From Verpa conica (Eukaryota; Ascomycota; Pezizomycetes; Pezizales; Morchellaceae): a DNA stretch of 64,000 nucleotides. Below are positions 1 to 11,190 of this stretch, one piece after another. The DNA is taken from contig JAUFSD010000009.1 of assembly GCA_033030425.1 (NCBI GenBank), forward strand, positions 124,001 to 188,000, given 5' to 3'. How positions within the stretch are numbered: position 1 is the stretch's first letter; each line of letters opens with the position of its first letter. The notes beneath the pieces are model-generated. The model was given only the letters and a program-made list of their open reading frames with translations. It was not told the DNA's origin and searched no databases. Made by a program: the position numbers and the translations under genes.

Positions 1-345
1 ACAAAGATACCGAGTAATAATAAGATATTTTCGCTGTATGAACCTAGGAACACACATCCGAGGCAAACCAGCAAAAGGAACGTCCCCAATAGCCCCTTAA
101 TAGGCGAAAGACAGGAGTATATAAGCGCTAGATGAGCCATATATAAATTTATAGATTTACCAGGTGTTGTTTGTTTACTTATTAGAGTTACCTGCTACAT
201 TACGTATCATACGTTGTGGTATAAACTTTTTAAGACAGCTGCACCATTGTCTCGAGCTTTTAACCCAGAGGACAACTAGTAATTTGGTCTGTTCACCCAG
301 TTGGCGAGTGTGCTGGAAAGTCTTTACGGTAACCCAAAACGCTAG
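1..345. repeat. Decayed dispersed repeat, copy 1
   Basis: This stretch matches 9,561-9,850 in direct orientation with many small differences, mainly transitions and short indels. Shared blocks include the segment with 'gaggcaaaccagc', the 'ccaatagcccctt' block and the 'gagcttttaacccag' block near the right end. A TATA-like stretch sits in the middle of both copies. No coding frame is visible. It could be an old LTR or another dispersed repeat; the left edge may lie outside the window. Confidence 0.7.
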
Positions 346-2994
346 CTCGTAAGTAATCCCAAAATAATGGCTAATTGGGTCTGCGATCTCTTAAAAATAT
401 TTTATCCTTCCCATCTTACAGTTCCTTGCTATTGGTTCAAACTTTATCGATGCCTAGGTATACTGGGAACCTGATTTCGTATCGATGCGTACCCTATCGC
501 TTATTTAAAGGTGTCCCAAAAGGCATTCAAAATTATTAAGAACCCTCTTTCACTAGTATTTTCCACATTTAATAACATTTTCATAAAAACGAAATCCCGA
601 TAGATACAATGCTAGCACCACTCCTACCTACGGTTTAAGTAGGCGAAAGTCATAACCGGATATCCCACTATTATTGGAAGTAATGGAATTTGAGGTAGTA
701 AAGGTAATATTTATAGGAAGGCTTTGTTACAATCCTAAACCCTGAGCCAAGCCATACATATGTATGGCCTTCCATATGCTTAGTAAGCCTCGTTATCACC
801 TGATAATGCTTGTAATAAAACTAGTAGGAAGTAACGGGAAAAATCGAGCGAGAGTTCGTGATTCGGTTCTCGGGAATCACGGCCAATATATTAGACTCCT
901 AGAATATCTTTCGGATTAAATTGCTTAAGACTTTCCTTATAGTTTTGTTACATGTATAACTCCCATTCAAGGCCTTCAAGCCTTTTGGTGTCCATAAATT
1001 CAGAAGTGTCGAAAGCCTCCGAAAACCATTGATACCAATTCCTTTGTATTCTATAAGAGCATGCCCACTACTAGAGCCTCTTAGAATCTTGTGCTGATAA
1101 GGAACTAAATTGAGAAGCTAAAACATGACTAATTCATAAACCTTATATACCAAAGAAAAAACTAAAACAACAGTTACCCAGTTCTTCCCAACCGGTGCAA
1201 CAAACTATCTGTTGGTCAAACAGTTACACCTTAAGTCCAATGTCCTCAGTTCCCTAAATAGGCAAGTGAGGCCGGTAACATGATGACAATCACTTGGCGA
1301 GTTAAATTCCAACAGAGCCCAGTATTCTTATATGGAAGAGGACATGATACTGTGGCGATAGCGAGGAAGAATCTTCCTCCTAGGCGCGGACTGTACGCTC
1401 GTTCTTCAGGTAGGTACCCTCTGCTATTAAGGTAGGGCGTAAAATGTGTTAAAACCCACCCTTTCGCCGGAGGTAACCAGCCTGTGGCATGAAGCACCGA
1501 AATCCAGTAGGTCATGTAAGCGTAGAACCTAAAATCCAGTCCCCGTGGTTTTATTAGCAGCTCTCTACTACTAGTACGCAAGCGCAAACCAGTCAAAACA
1601 TATTTTACTACCAGGTTAATTCAAGCTTAGAGCTATTGAGAATTAAAATCTATACGCTGAATCTGTACTGAACTCAGTATGCTGATAATGTAAGGCTATT
1701 CAACTAATGGCCCATCTAGGGTTCAAAATACTAAACTTCAACACTCTACACCTAAAATCAGAAACCAGGACTAGAAAGTTTAGCCTTATATTTACCATCA
1801 CTCGTAAAATCTAACAAAAAAACCGCTTTACATAGTGTGGTATTCTAGCTATTTAGACTGGGGGAACCCAATTGGGCCCTGCAATGTATTTGATTTGGAA
1901 CTAACAAACGGGGTACTAGTTAGGATCCCGCCGAGAAACTAACTAGGCAGCGGGTAGTTAGCAGCCCTGAAACCCCCTGCTGTACAATAGGCTGTGTGGG
2001 ATCAACCAGTTCACATTTGAGGACTGGCTTGTGGACCAATAGACGTGCCAAATGGGTATTAAATTGTGCCTTCGCATTAGGGAGTACTAGGGCGCAATCC
2101 ACCCCCCTAGTGATGACTATACTCTTCTAAGGATAGCAGTATATTGCTTGCTACGGATAGTAGCTGTGCTGTGAGACAAAGCTGGATCCAGTAGAATCAC
2201 ATACCCTAGAGACTCTTCACGGGATTGGGGGGAGGCACATACTAAACGCAGACCCTCACGCCCTGGGGAACCAGGTGTATAATACTTGCCTAGCTGTGCC
2301 TAATACACCCAGTCACCCCTAGAGATAGTATCCATGATCATTGAGAAACATAAAACCTATGCCAAAAGAACTCCGCCATTCCACCTAAGATATCTTTCTC
2401 ATCTCGACATATTATACATCCTACATGCGAATATACACCTAGAGAGGTCACATGCTCCTATAGATACCTGGGTTGAACTAAAGTATTATTAATATTTATG
2501 CATATATAGCCTATCTATAGTACCAGGTAACCGTACTAGGCGACTCTGCGAAATAAAGAGCAAAGCCCCCGAGGTAAGTAAGAAATAACAAAGAATATAT
2601 TCCTCCGGGTAGCAAAGGTACGGAAGCGAAATGAGATCATAGGTAGTAAAGAACAAGTCTCTGGACAGGCGGGGGGGTAACACATATCGTGATATTGAAC
2701 CTACTTAGAGATTAGTAGAGCTTCATGGTGAGGGGTGGGAGGAAGGTTAGCTTAGCTATTTAGGTGGGAGTCTTTGTTAGGGCAGAGCGGTGATGTCAGA
2801 GGGCGGGTAGCCATTGCAAGTCCACAAAAGCCCATACGTCTGAGAGGACATAGTAAATAGATAGTAGCAGGGCGCTGAGAGTGGTCTTGGCTTTGGCGAG
2901 ATTCTTTTATTATCAATGAACCTACGAATTACACCACAAAGAATCCCTCAAATAGCATTATTCTTTCTAAAAAGTAGATACAGTAATAAGGAAA
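346..2994. other. AT-rich intergenic DNA, no gene seen
   Basis: Only short open frames without family features occur here, the longest being 116 codons on the minus strand at 1,246-1,596 with no recognisable motif. Stop codons are frequent in all frames, as expected for decayed repeat DNA. A 13-base string 'aagtctctggaca' at 2,655-2,667 recurs in the inverted-repeat element near 9,865. The last few hundred bases are the 3' flank of the DUF6601 gene. Confidence 0.6.
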
Positions 2995-4025
2995 CTACAC
3001 CGAAAAATCTACCACTTCCTGTTTCTTTAAATTTTCATGTTCAGTTTTATCATGTCTCAATGTCACAACCAGATTAACTAAAAGCAGTCCCGCAAACATG
3101 AAAAACATTAACAACACAATTCCTAGAACTGCTACAGCTGTCACAAATGCAAAAACAGAAAATCCGTACGAAACACTCGATGTAACCAAATTCGTCGGCC
3201 CAATACCTGGTACAAGCATTACTTGCATTGTTGATAATAGTATAGATAAATATGCAAAAACCATCAACAACCAGTGAAAGTTCCGCCCAAAGAAAGATGT
3301 GTATTCAGTGTACTGATGATGGAAACCCCGGTACTTTCCGTATCTGAGCTGGTAAATGGTGTTGAGCCTTGCCAACCGGAGATCACCATATAAGTACCGT
3401 TCATGCGTATTATTGACCGTTATTTTCGACTGGATATCATCTGAAAACGCGCACCAAGAGTTCCAGTCTACTTCAAATGTGGATGGGAAGAGATTTGCCT
3501 CTTTCGCCAGTAAAAAATCACTCTCGTGGCAGATTAACTTTGTGTATGATAAAAGTAATCCACAAGCACGCTTGTAATAAGACTCATTATTGCAGAGGTA
3601 TTCCGCGAAGAACCCATGGTTGAGGAGGAATTCTGGCAGAGGTTTGATATAAATCCGGGATTCGTGCCATACTAGATGTAGCTCATGTTTCTCGGTGATA
3701 ATGACCTCTCGCCCCATGAGCTTCTGTTTGTGAAGAGATCTGATATGATTGGCGCGTCCGGCTACCCATAGATATTTCTGGATCCGCTCGAGCTGATGGA
3801 GGTCAAGTTCACGATCCAAAAATTTCGATAAGTTCGTCTTTCCCCAATTAGCGAAACGGGGGATAGCTGGTGAAAGGGGGATAGTTGGCGAGGGGGAGGT
3901 CGCTGGTGGGCAAGGTTTGAGTGCTTTTTCGGCGGAGAAAGGAGGGGATATCTATCAGAGGGTTAGCATCTAGTGATGACCAATCTTATAAAGTACGGGC
4001 ATACCGATTGTCCAGCACTTGCCAT
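2995..4025 (-). CDS. DUF6601-type fungal membrane protein
   Basis: Two exons: 4005-4025 (ATG plus six codons) and 2995-3951, giving about 325 residues. The 53-nt intron has donor GTATGC, branch site TGCTAAC and acceptor GATAG, and both sides are phase 0. The long exon has no ATG upstream of its conserved part, which forces the small first exon. The body has the family pattern: an LWVAGR block, a ...REVIITEKHELHLVWHES block, then IYIKPLPEFLL. Two hydrophobic membrane-spanning stretches lie near residues 235-260 and 270-300, followed by a short charged tail. I recognise this as the DUF6601 family, which is widespread in ascomycetes and has no assigned biochemical role. It is the only clearly intact host gene in the first 12 kb. 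Confidence 0.85.
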
Positions 4026-4308
4026 ATCTCTACTCCCAGGTAGCTACTAGATCTGCGTTTTAGGCTTTGACGAGAAGTATCGATGTGTGAGCCAACTGAG
4101 GACCAGTATAAAAGGAAATTCAGTACAAGATCTGTAGAAACCTCTCTCGTATGTTAACACTCTAGAACGTATCTCCCCTGCTATATAAGGCATCACTCGA
4201 AATTTCTCCGGTATGACAACGAGAGCACCATGTGTTGCCTATTGATAATGCTGATTTAGTCCTCAGTGATAATTCGTTCTGGCATCGCAGGGATTAATGC
4301 GCATGGGC

Positions 4309-4755
4309 TACCGTAGTAATTGTGATAAGCGGTCGGTCACACACGCGGTCTATATAGACTTCGGGCGTTCTGAGGGCTTTGTGCCGGTATTGGCGGTCCT
4401 AATGGGGGGGTGAAACAGGGTAGAAAATAGGATATGTGACATGGGTAAAAAAAGAAAAGGTAGTATTCAATGTCCTAAATGAGATATCAAAGAGTATCAA
4501 TATTGCACTACTGATGGCAAAAAAAAAATCCAAAATCCAAAAGTAAAAGTCTGCCTCCACCAGGGACTGTTGGTACTTAGAAAGATTTTCCCTTTTTTTT
4601 TGCTGATCACTGAGCTGTATTTCCCCCCTTTAACTCCCTGGCGGCTGAAAGTGGCCAGCCAATGTCTTTGATTTTAAGGCTTTTTGATTTAGAACGCCCA
4701 AAGTCTATTTTGACTGTCTGTGTGACCGACCGCTTATTCCAATTACTACGGTAGT
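4309..4755. mobile_element. MITE-like element with ~70-bp inverted arms
   Basis: The left arm beginning 'taccgtagtaattg' at 4309 is repeated in inverted orientation, ending 'caattactacggta' at 4755. Similarity extends roughly 70 bp inward, through 'aagcggtcggtcacac' and 'gactttgggcgttct'. Both outer ends can be read as TA, so a TA target duplication is possible. The internal ~300 bp has no transposase frame. This fits a non-autonomous Tc1/mariner-like DNA element. Confidence 0.75.
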
Positions 4756-5365
4756 ATGGACGCGGGGGAGTATGCCTAATATGAGTACGCAATAGCAGAC
4801 CGCTTGGGAATCGTCTTGCAGTTACCATATGATCTCTTGATTCGGTCCTCTTTTATAGATGAGACATATGTTAACATATATTTTAACACTGTATTTCTTG
4901 CATTTCACCCACCTTAATGCATGTTCCACCTATCATGCAAAGGAAACCGAATTTCAAGAGCTACGGTACTCACCAGCTAACTGCTGAAGCAGTCATGTCT
5001 TAAACTGCCTGACTGGTTTAGGGCTACCAAAGGTCCCACGTGACATTTCCATGCTCAAGATACGCGCAGGTCTTAAGGGTAAGCACCATGAAGTCCCTGA
5101 CAATTCAAGTCTTATATTCACCAGTTGGAGGTACAGCTTAATTTCTAGAGGCTGTCACTTCGAGTCAAGGCCCCTTGCCCGAGACTTGCATTTTCGGGTA
5201 ATTCTTGCTTGCCCGAGTACGTCTTAGGCAGGGAGGTCTTTATTGGATGGGTGGCCCTAGGGGTTAAAATGTACCTTTGATAGGTGAATATAAAATTTCA
5301 CTTTACCTCCTGGACACAAGGGTGCAATTTCAAAGTTCTTTTTTTCGCTTCGCAAAGGTTTCTCA
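4756..5365. other. Intergenic, no gene seen
   Basis: No open frame with coding character on either strand, and no clear repeat. It separates two inverted-repeat elements. Confidence 0.5.
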
Positions 5366-5398
5366 CTGGCGATCTGGTGGTACACCCCAGATCGCCAG
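5366..5398. repeat. Perfect 12-bp hairpin
   Basis: The arms 'ctggcgatctgg' and 'ccagatcgccag' are exact inverted copies separated by a 9-base loop. The hairpin lies 17 bases outside the left end of the MITE at 5,416. It may be a remnant of an older element end. Confidence 0.7.
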
Positions 5399-5415
5399 AC
5401 TTTCCCCGCCTAGTA

Positions 5416-5556
5416 CAGTCTCCGGTAGAATTAATGCGAAAATGCGCCACTCAGGGCATTTGATGTTCTCAACAAAGACCCTAGTAGTGGGCCGGCACTG
5501 ACGACATAACCCTTGCTCGCTAACCCCTGTTTTCGCAATAATTCTACTGGAGACTG
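5416..5556. mobile_element. 141-bp pogo/Fot1-like MITE
   Basis: The termini are inverted repeats of about 30 bp: left 'cagtctccggtagaatta' and right the inverse of 'cagtctccagtagaatta', followed inward on both sides by a 'tgcgaaaa' block. The element is flanked by TA on both sides (5414-5415 and 5557-5558), the target duplication of Tc1/mariner/pogo elements. There is no internal coding capacity, so any movement would need a transposase from elsewhere. Confidence 0.8.
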
Positions 5557-7073
5557 TACAATAAATGGTGGTACAGCAACAAGGCACCCCCAGCGACCAG
5601 CAGAAAGATGGTAAAGGACTCTATTGGTCTTTCAGTTTCTCGGTGAATATTGGCCATAGGACCCTGCATGCAAACTCTTGTTTCTACAATAATCTTGTCA
5701 GTCTGTATCCCTGAGATCTTATAGCCAGGCTACAGGGCAGCCACCGACTGGGGAGAGTCAATAAAGTATTTCTACTTTACTATTGTACCTATGATTCACT
5801 TTAGGGTGCCTATGAAAATAGCACATTAAACCATGATAAGAAAACATATCACTATTTATTCCAGCTGCGGCGGTGAGTACAAGCTCATGTAGGTGGGCGC
5901 ATGTCTCCGAAAACACTATGACATTACAGCTCCTAATGGTGGGTGAGCCGGGGGTTCTACAACCAGTACAATCGTTAGAACCTTTCCACCAAGGCCAAAA
6001 GGCCTAATCTTTTTTACCAGAGGCTGTACAATGGATCGACAAGCCAAAGCCTACCCGATTTCATATCCGCCCAGACCCGGCCAATCCACATCCCACTAGG
6101 CCCCTCTGATGAAGATCTCCGTCTCCTAAAATTTTTTATTTGCTTTATTGTTCAGGGCTCACGACGATCCGTGCGGAGAAGGCGCCGCGTTACCGGTTTC
6201 GGTATATATGTAGTCACCTATAACAAATGGTAGAGCAGTCTTCAGACGCCATGTCTTGCCTATATCACATTCTGCCTCCGCACCTGAGATATGTAACAGC
6301 TGACGTTTTTGTCTCATATCACTACTAACTACTCGTAATCGGTGTTTTGGAGTGGGCTACTATTGCATACCTGTCTTTCCCGCGTTCTAGACATCAATCC
6401 TGCAGGTTTTGCACAGGTACATACTCGATTAATTTTCTATCTTCGGTATACCAGAAGAAAGTGGTAGCTTTCGCGCAGCCTTGGCCTAGAGGGCTCAAGA
6501 GGTAGACCTCAGCTAACAGATAGCTCAAGGTTGGGTTGAGCTTCAAGAATTATTTCAAGAAATCTATTATCACAGTTACTCTACCAGAGACAGACCCCAA
6601 TTTATCGGAGCCTGAGCATAAAGGTTTTTTTTTCTGGCTGTCTATAGGTACACTTAATCACTTGAGACATGGCCTACCCCGAATGATAACCCCCGCTACC
6701 AAGTTGAATAGATTTCTTTTATTGGTTGTTACCAAGCCCCAGGTGCTTCTACCACACTGTCTTGATCGAGGCTAGTTCGTTATGGTTGAGTATGAGATGC
6801 AAAATGATGCGCCAGAAGGCGGTTTTAATAAGGAAGGCCCCTGTCAACAACCGACTGTCTAAGTACAAGAGACTCCCTTATACTGGCGACCCTGAAGTAG
6901 TATCTCTCTTCACCTCCGAAATTTCTCTAGACACCATGGAATTTACTAGCAAACGTGGAGGCTCCTCCAAGATATCCGGCCCATCACTACAGCCCCCGCA
7001 CCCCGGGCCATCAACACCATTTCCGCAGCTAGTAAAAGTGTACAGCCCATGAGAGCTGCCTGGCCTGGGGGTA
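5557..7073. other. Repeat-derived DNA with short plus-strand frames
   Basis: Two short plus-strand frames occur (6,536-6,775 and 6,726-7,052). The second has codon usage that looks once coding, with a Ser/Gly/Pro-rich tail near 6,950-7,050. No domain is recognised. The frames overlap and are broken, so they are best read as remains of a mobile-element protein. Confidence 0.35.
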
Positions 7074-7418
7074 ATGAAGACGTCTGACCTCCTCAAGCTT
7101 CTTGGAATGCTCAAACTACCTGAGTTACGTAGGATGTCAAAGAAGATCAAAGAACCTGAGCTGCTTGAAATCTCTAAACTACTCGAGTTTTCTAGGCTAC
7201 TCGAGTTTTCGAAGCAGCTCAAAAAGCTCAAAGAGCCCGAGTTACTCGAGTTTTTCAAGCTATTGGAGTCATCGGAGCGACCTACACAACAAACGACCAT
7301 GACCAACGCCGCAGCACATGGCCCCAGCACCTTAACTTCGTCAAAGAGATCGAAACGCGACTTTTATATATTGGTTAGATTAGATAAAAATATATTGGTA
7401 GATATGAGACCCACTTAA
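7074..7418 (+). pseudogene. Leu/Glu-rich tandem-repeat relic
   Basis: The frame encodes about 114 residues dominated by imperfect repeats of the type ELLEFSKLLEF between 7,130 and 7,270. The DNA shows near-identical 30-40 base units containing 'ctactcgagtttt'. After the repeats come a short Thr/Ala/Ser stretch and a basic segment with RDFYILVRLDK. The start context is not convincing and neighbouring frames continue the same composition, so this looks like a decayed open frame, possibly a retroelement ORF1. Family not recognised. Confidence 0.35.
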
Positions 7419-7737
7419 TGCTTACTCGCTTTTATAGGTGCGGGCGACCCAACCACCACCAAGATCAAAACTTGAGCGTACAAAGAGAGTGGGAAAGATT
7501 ATCGAGAATAGAATTCCACCCCTAGCGAGTTTCGTTAAATTTGCCGAAGAGGTATTCACATATTATCAACCAAACCCCAACTCTTACTGGGCCTAATTAA
7601 GTTAATCTACCAGAAAGCTAGCCACTGGGCGATCGGCATTCAAACGGACGTAAGTAACTATATCTGAGCTCTTGCAATATACTTCCTGGGCTATGCTAAT
7701 ATTTCACTAAAAAAGTCGAGGGATGGGGGGGACGAAA

Positions 7738-7902
7738 TGCTGTTAGAGGTAGCCAGGAAATACCCTGATAAAGCGTCTGATCCGGACTATCCGGAATTTT
7801 CCCCTGACAATGAATATGATGACCCCTACAGCGACGATGAAAGCTATAGTAATGAGGTGGGTGTAAAGATGCGAAATACCCCAATCTTGGGCGGCGGTTG
7901 AG
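7738..7902 (+). pseudogene. Short acidic coding relic
   Basis: An ATG-started frame of 54 codons is rich in Asp, Glu, Tyr and Ser, with a cluster like DPYSDDESYSNE. The composition is unlike random frames nearby. It ends at a TGA and has no partner exon that I can find. It probably belongs to the same decayed element as the frames just upstream. Confidence 0.25.
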
Positions 7903-9560
7903 ATACGCCTCTGGTATGAACACCGAAATTTCAACGCCATCATGGACTTGAGAACCTTCATACCTAGTAACCACCTCTCAGAATAGAGCTCGTCCCCAAT
8001 CCCACAGCAACCTAGCATTAGTACTGCAAGCCCAAAGGAGGCACCACGAGGCCGAAAAGAGGAACCGACACGCACTAGAAGGTACTTGGACCGGAACATC
8101 CTGAAACAATTCTAAGCAGGGAGACCTTAAAAATCTTCGAAAGGAATCGCCCAAGAGGTTCGTTAAACCTAGGCCACAAATTATGACTTCAATGCTCACA
8201 CCTCCCGTAGAAAGAGTCATAAATAGAACTAGCCTGGTATTACACGGAAGTGAAAACGCTACTTCCAAACCGACAAATAATCTCACGACAGGATTCAGAA
8301 ACCTGACAAGGCAACTGTTCCAGACTGGTGGAGGACACCACTAGTCAGCTAGGTTGTAGTTACATAACCCAGTTAGATAAGAGAAGCCGGCTAGCGATCG
8401 GCAAATTCTCGAGAATTCACGACCGTAGGAAGTTAGGGACGCTCTTAACAAAAATTCTACTAGGTCCCGCTCCGCCGAGTAGGTGGGTGCTGTGCAGAAA
8501 AATAGGGATATAGTTTTGGGTAATCAGGCGTTCAATCCCGGGAGATCTTCCGGGGGAGAGCTGAGATGATAAGGGGGGGAGATTAGAATATCACTGTATA
8601 AGAATATTTTTAATGGCTCAAATGAGGCGTGGTTATTCAAGGACACAAAGACCTACAAATACTATTGAACTATTCTGAATAATTCACTGGACCCCCTATC
8701 TATACAGTTAGTAGATAAAGTGCATGTATATCCATCATCAAGCCCAGGTAAACCTTAGTTACTCCATCCCAAGGAGGGAGTGGCTAGTAGTTACAACAGA
8801 AACATCACGGGCTTTTATGAGTCAGCACGTAAAGTCCCAATAAGGTATATATATAGAGTACCACCTAAGCAACCATCAATAGGATATAAATTATATCCGA
8901 TATCTATTATAAGCCTAGGAAATCCACAAGCCTGACAGAGGAGTGAACAAAAACTGTCATAGGATATTAACTAAAACCATCGCGGGAATCTATACTAATT
9001 AATTAACCTGGCTGGTTCATCTTAAAATTAATTATTTCATTGACTATATGAAGATATATGTATATTCTCGACCTTCTATCGTAAGAAATTATTCTTCAAG
9101 CATAAACATATCCCAGCCCTAGTAGTAGTGAAAGTAGTGAAAGGCAGAAATGATATTGTCAGGGGGCAAGAATAACCGCACCCATAACCTATAAGTACAA
9201 GTAGTGTTTACATAATATTACTCTCTGTAGTGAGAACTACAACCCTAAAGACCTTTTTAGAAGCCCTAGTACTCACAGAGTACTCTAGTTGGTACTTAGG
9301 TCTACCCACTATATATTTTGTTCGATCAAGAGTCTTTGTTGTAACGACTGGTGTACTCATCAGTTTAGAATGCCAGTTATTTTTGTCCCTTAACAATAGT
9401 AAAGCGACAGACAATGTCATAACTGCTATTTTTTATGTCACCAAGGTATGATTTGTCATAAAGACGTAAAATGATGAAAGGCAAAAAGAAACGAAACATT
9501 CTATGCTAAAGTAGGGTGCCAAGAAAGCTGCTGACTCAGCGTTCATAACAGAGAATTGTT
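7903..9560. other. AT-rich decayed DNA, no gene seen
   Basis: No frame above about 118 codons and none with recognisable motifs. A short Arg-rich stretch on the plus strand around 8,030-8,115 may be a coding remnant. The rest is AT-rich with dense stop codons. Confidence 0.5.
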
Positions 9561-9850
9561 TGTAATAACAAAAAATTTCCACTTTATAAACCTATAGCTA
9601 GAAAGGCACATCTGAGGCAAACCAGCCAAAAGGAATGTCTCCAATAGCCCCTTGATATAACAGGCGAAAATAGGGAGATATAGTGCTGGTCGAGCCATTC
9701 AAGATATTATATATATTCATAGATTTGTTTACTTAGAGTTATCTGCTACATTATATATTATACGTGTGATATAAACTTTTCAAGACAGCTACACCACTGC
9801 CCCGAGCTTTTAACCCAGCAGACAAGTAATAATTTGGTCTATTCGCCACT
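9561..9850. repeat. Decayed dispersed repeat, copy 2
   Basis: Direct-orientation partner of 1-345. Compared with copy 1 it shows runs of C/T and G/A differences, for example in the 'ctacatta...atacg' segment, where this copy is more AT-rich. That bias is compatible with RIP-like or methylation-driven decay. No coding frame. Confidence 0.7.
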
Positions 9851-9967
9851 ACACCTACGAGGGTAAGTCTCTGGACAGTGGCCATCCTCACGCGAAAGGT
9901 TGTTTCCTAGGCAAAGCCTGTGCCACCACAGCCAGGTGTCCAGAGACTTATCCCCACAGGCGTAGTA
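9847..9967. repeat. Inverted-repeat element (~120 bp)
   Basis: The left arm with 'ggtaagtctctggaca' (near 9862-9877) is mirrored by 'tgtccagagacttatcc' (near 9937-9953), and the outer 'ctac...' and '...gtag' also pair. The interior has no coding frame. It is probably a small foldback or MITE-type remnant. The 'aagtctctggaca' core also occurs singly at 2,655. Confidence 0.55.
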
Positions 9968-10145
9968 CTTCGGGGGTGGGGGAAAGTGGCATCAAAAGAT
10001 ATCTTGACATGTATTATAAGAGCCGCATGAGGCTCATAGCTTAGATCATCATAATCAAACATGTCATATCTCTCATAATCAGGTCTCAGTGCTGTAAGGA
10101 GCCAAGCCTTTACAGGGCGATATTACAACATGCGTTCTTGCTGAT

Positions 10146-11190
10146 GTGCTTACAAAGAATAATGTAGCCCCCGCAACTCCTACCATAGAGATAATAACCA
10201 AGATGTCTTCCCAGAAAGCTGAAACCACAGTCAAGACGAGTTGGATCCTCAGCCAACTGGACGATGCCCTCCAGATACACTCTCGGAGTACCACTAGCGT
10301 AAATACGCACGCCAAAGGGACTAGAGATATACAATCTAACGGGTTTTAGGAACTTCGTTCGGCTATTGAGCGTATTAAAGATGAGATCTCTATTGCAGGA
10401 GATGCGACAGCAAGTTCTGAACCTGAATTAAAATCAATCTAGTATCTGACAATATTTAAGTACTTCATTACCGACACGAAACCTTCGCAGTTGGCATCCT
10501 GGTTCGGCGTTACTATCCCCAGTAAACGATATCTAGTCGAACATGAGATAAAATTAGTTTGGAATCCTAAATGCGAGGTATCTCCTGAATTTGGTACATA
10601 CTTTATGCACTCCGGGGGAAGGGGGGTTGTCTAACGCTAACACATCCTATAGAAGCAAATCTGAATATGTTATTAGAGGCTGACTTTGATAACTGTTCCG
10701 AGATATCTGCACGCCTTTCTGTTGACTTTCTGATTCTTGAATGGGAACTTCAGGTCATCAAGAACCATTTAAAGAGCAACCGCGTATTGCCGCATCTGAA
10801 TAGGCCTTTAGAGTTTCGATTTTTCCCAGATGTTGAGGCGACTGTAAAAGTCACCGACCCCAGCACAAAAAAGACTATCAATGTGGCCGGTAAGGCAGAT
10901 TGGGCCTGGATACTTAGCCCGGGTCAAAAAGAAAGCTCCATACTTTTTGCAGTGATCGTAGCAAAAAAACAAGATGTATTCTCGGCTGCAGAAAATCAGT
11001 TGCTGACGTATCTTGGTATTACACTATACCTCCAACCTCTCAAGATAATATCAAACCCTGCTGATATTATATACTGATAGCTATCCTTCGCGAAAAAAGA
11101 ATTCAACTCAAAAATGAGAACCGTCTTGCCCAAGGTCTTTATACCGACGGCACCCAGTACGTCTTCATGAGTATATCTGATGAGGGAAAG
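10146..11190 (+). pseudogene. Decayed PD-(D/E)XK nuclease-like protein
   Basis: The best-preserved part is 10,667-11,077. It encodes a block with GKADWAW, then FAVIVAKKQDVFSAAENQ, then LLTYLGI, matching the C-terminal PD-(D/E)XK-like domain common in fungal repeat-rich regions (…GKADWALG…VEAKK…FSAAEAQLLTYL…). After the stop at 11,075, another frame resumes with AILREKRIQ and QGLYTDGTQYVF up to about 11,190, the usual end of that domain. Upstream fragments at 10,146-10,440 (AIERIKDEISIAGD) and 10,480-10,610 also look once coding. Several stops and frame changes make it a pseudogene. The usual Glu of the E-x-K motif is Val here, so the remaining domain would lack a catalytic residue. Confidence 0.65.

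Noticed and set aside
1246..1596. 116-codon minus-strand ORF
   Set aside because: No motif, no splice partner, biased by local composition; likely chance.
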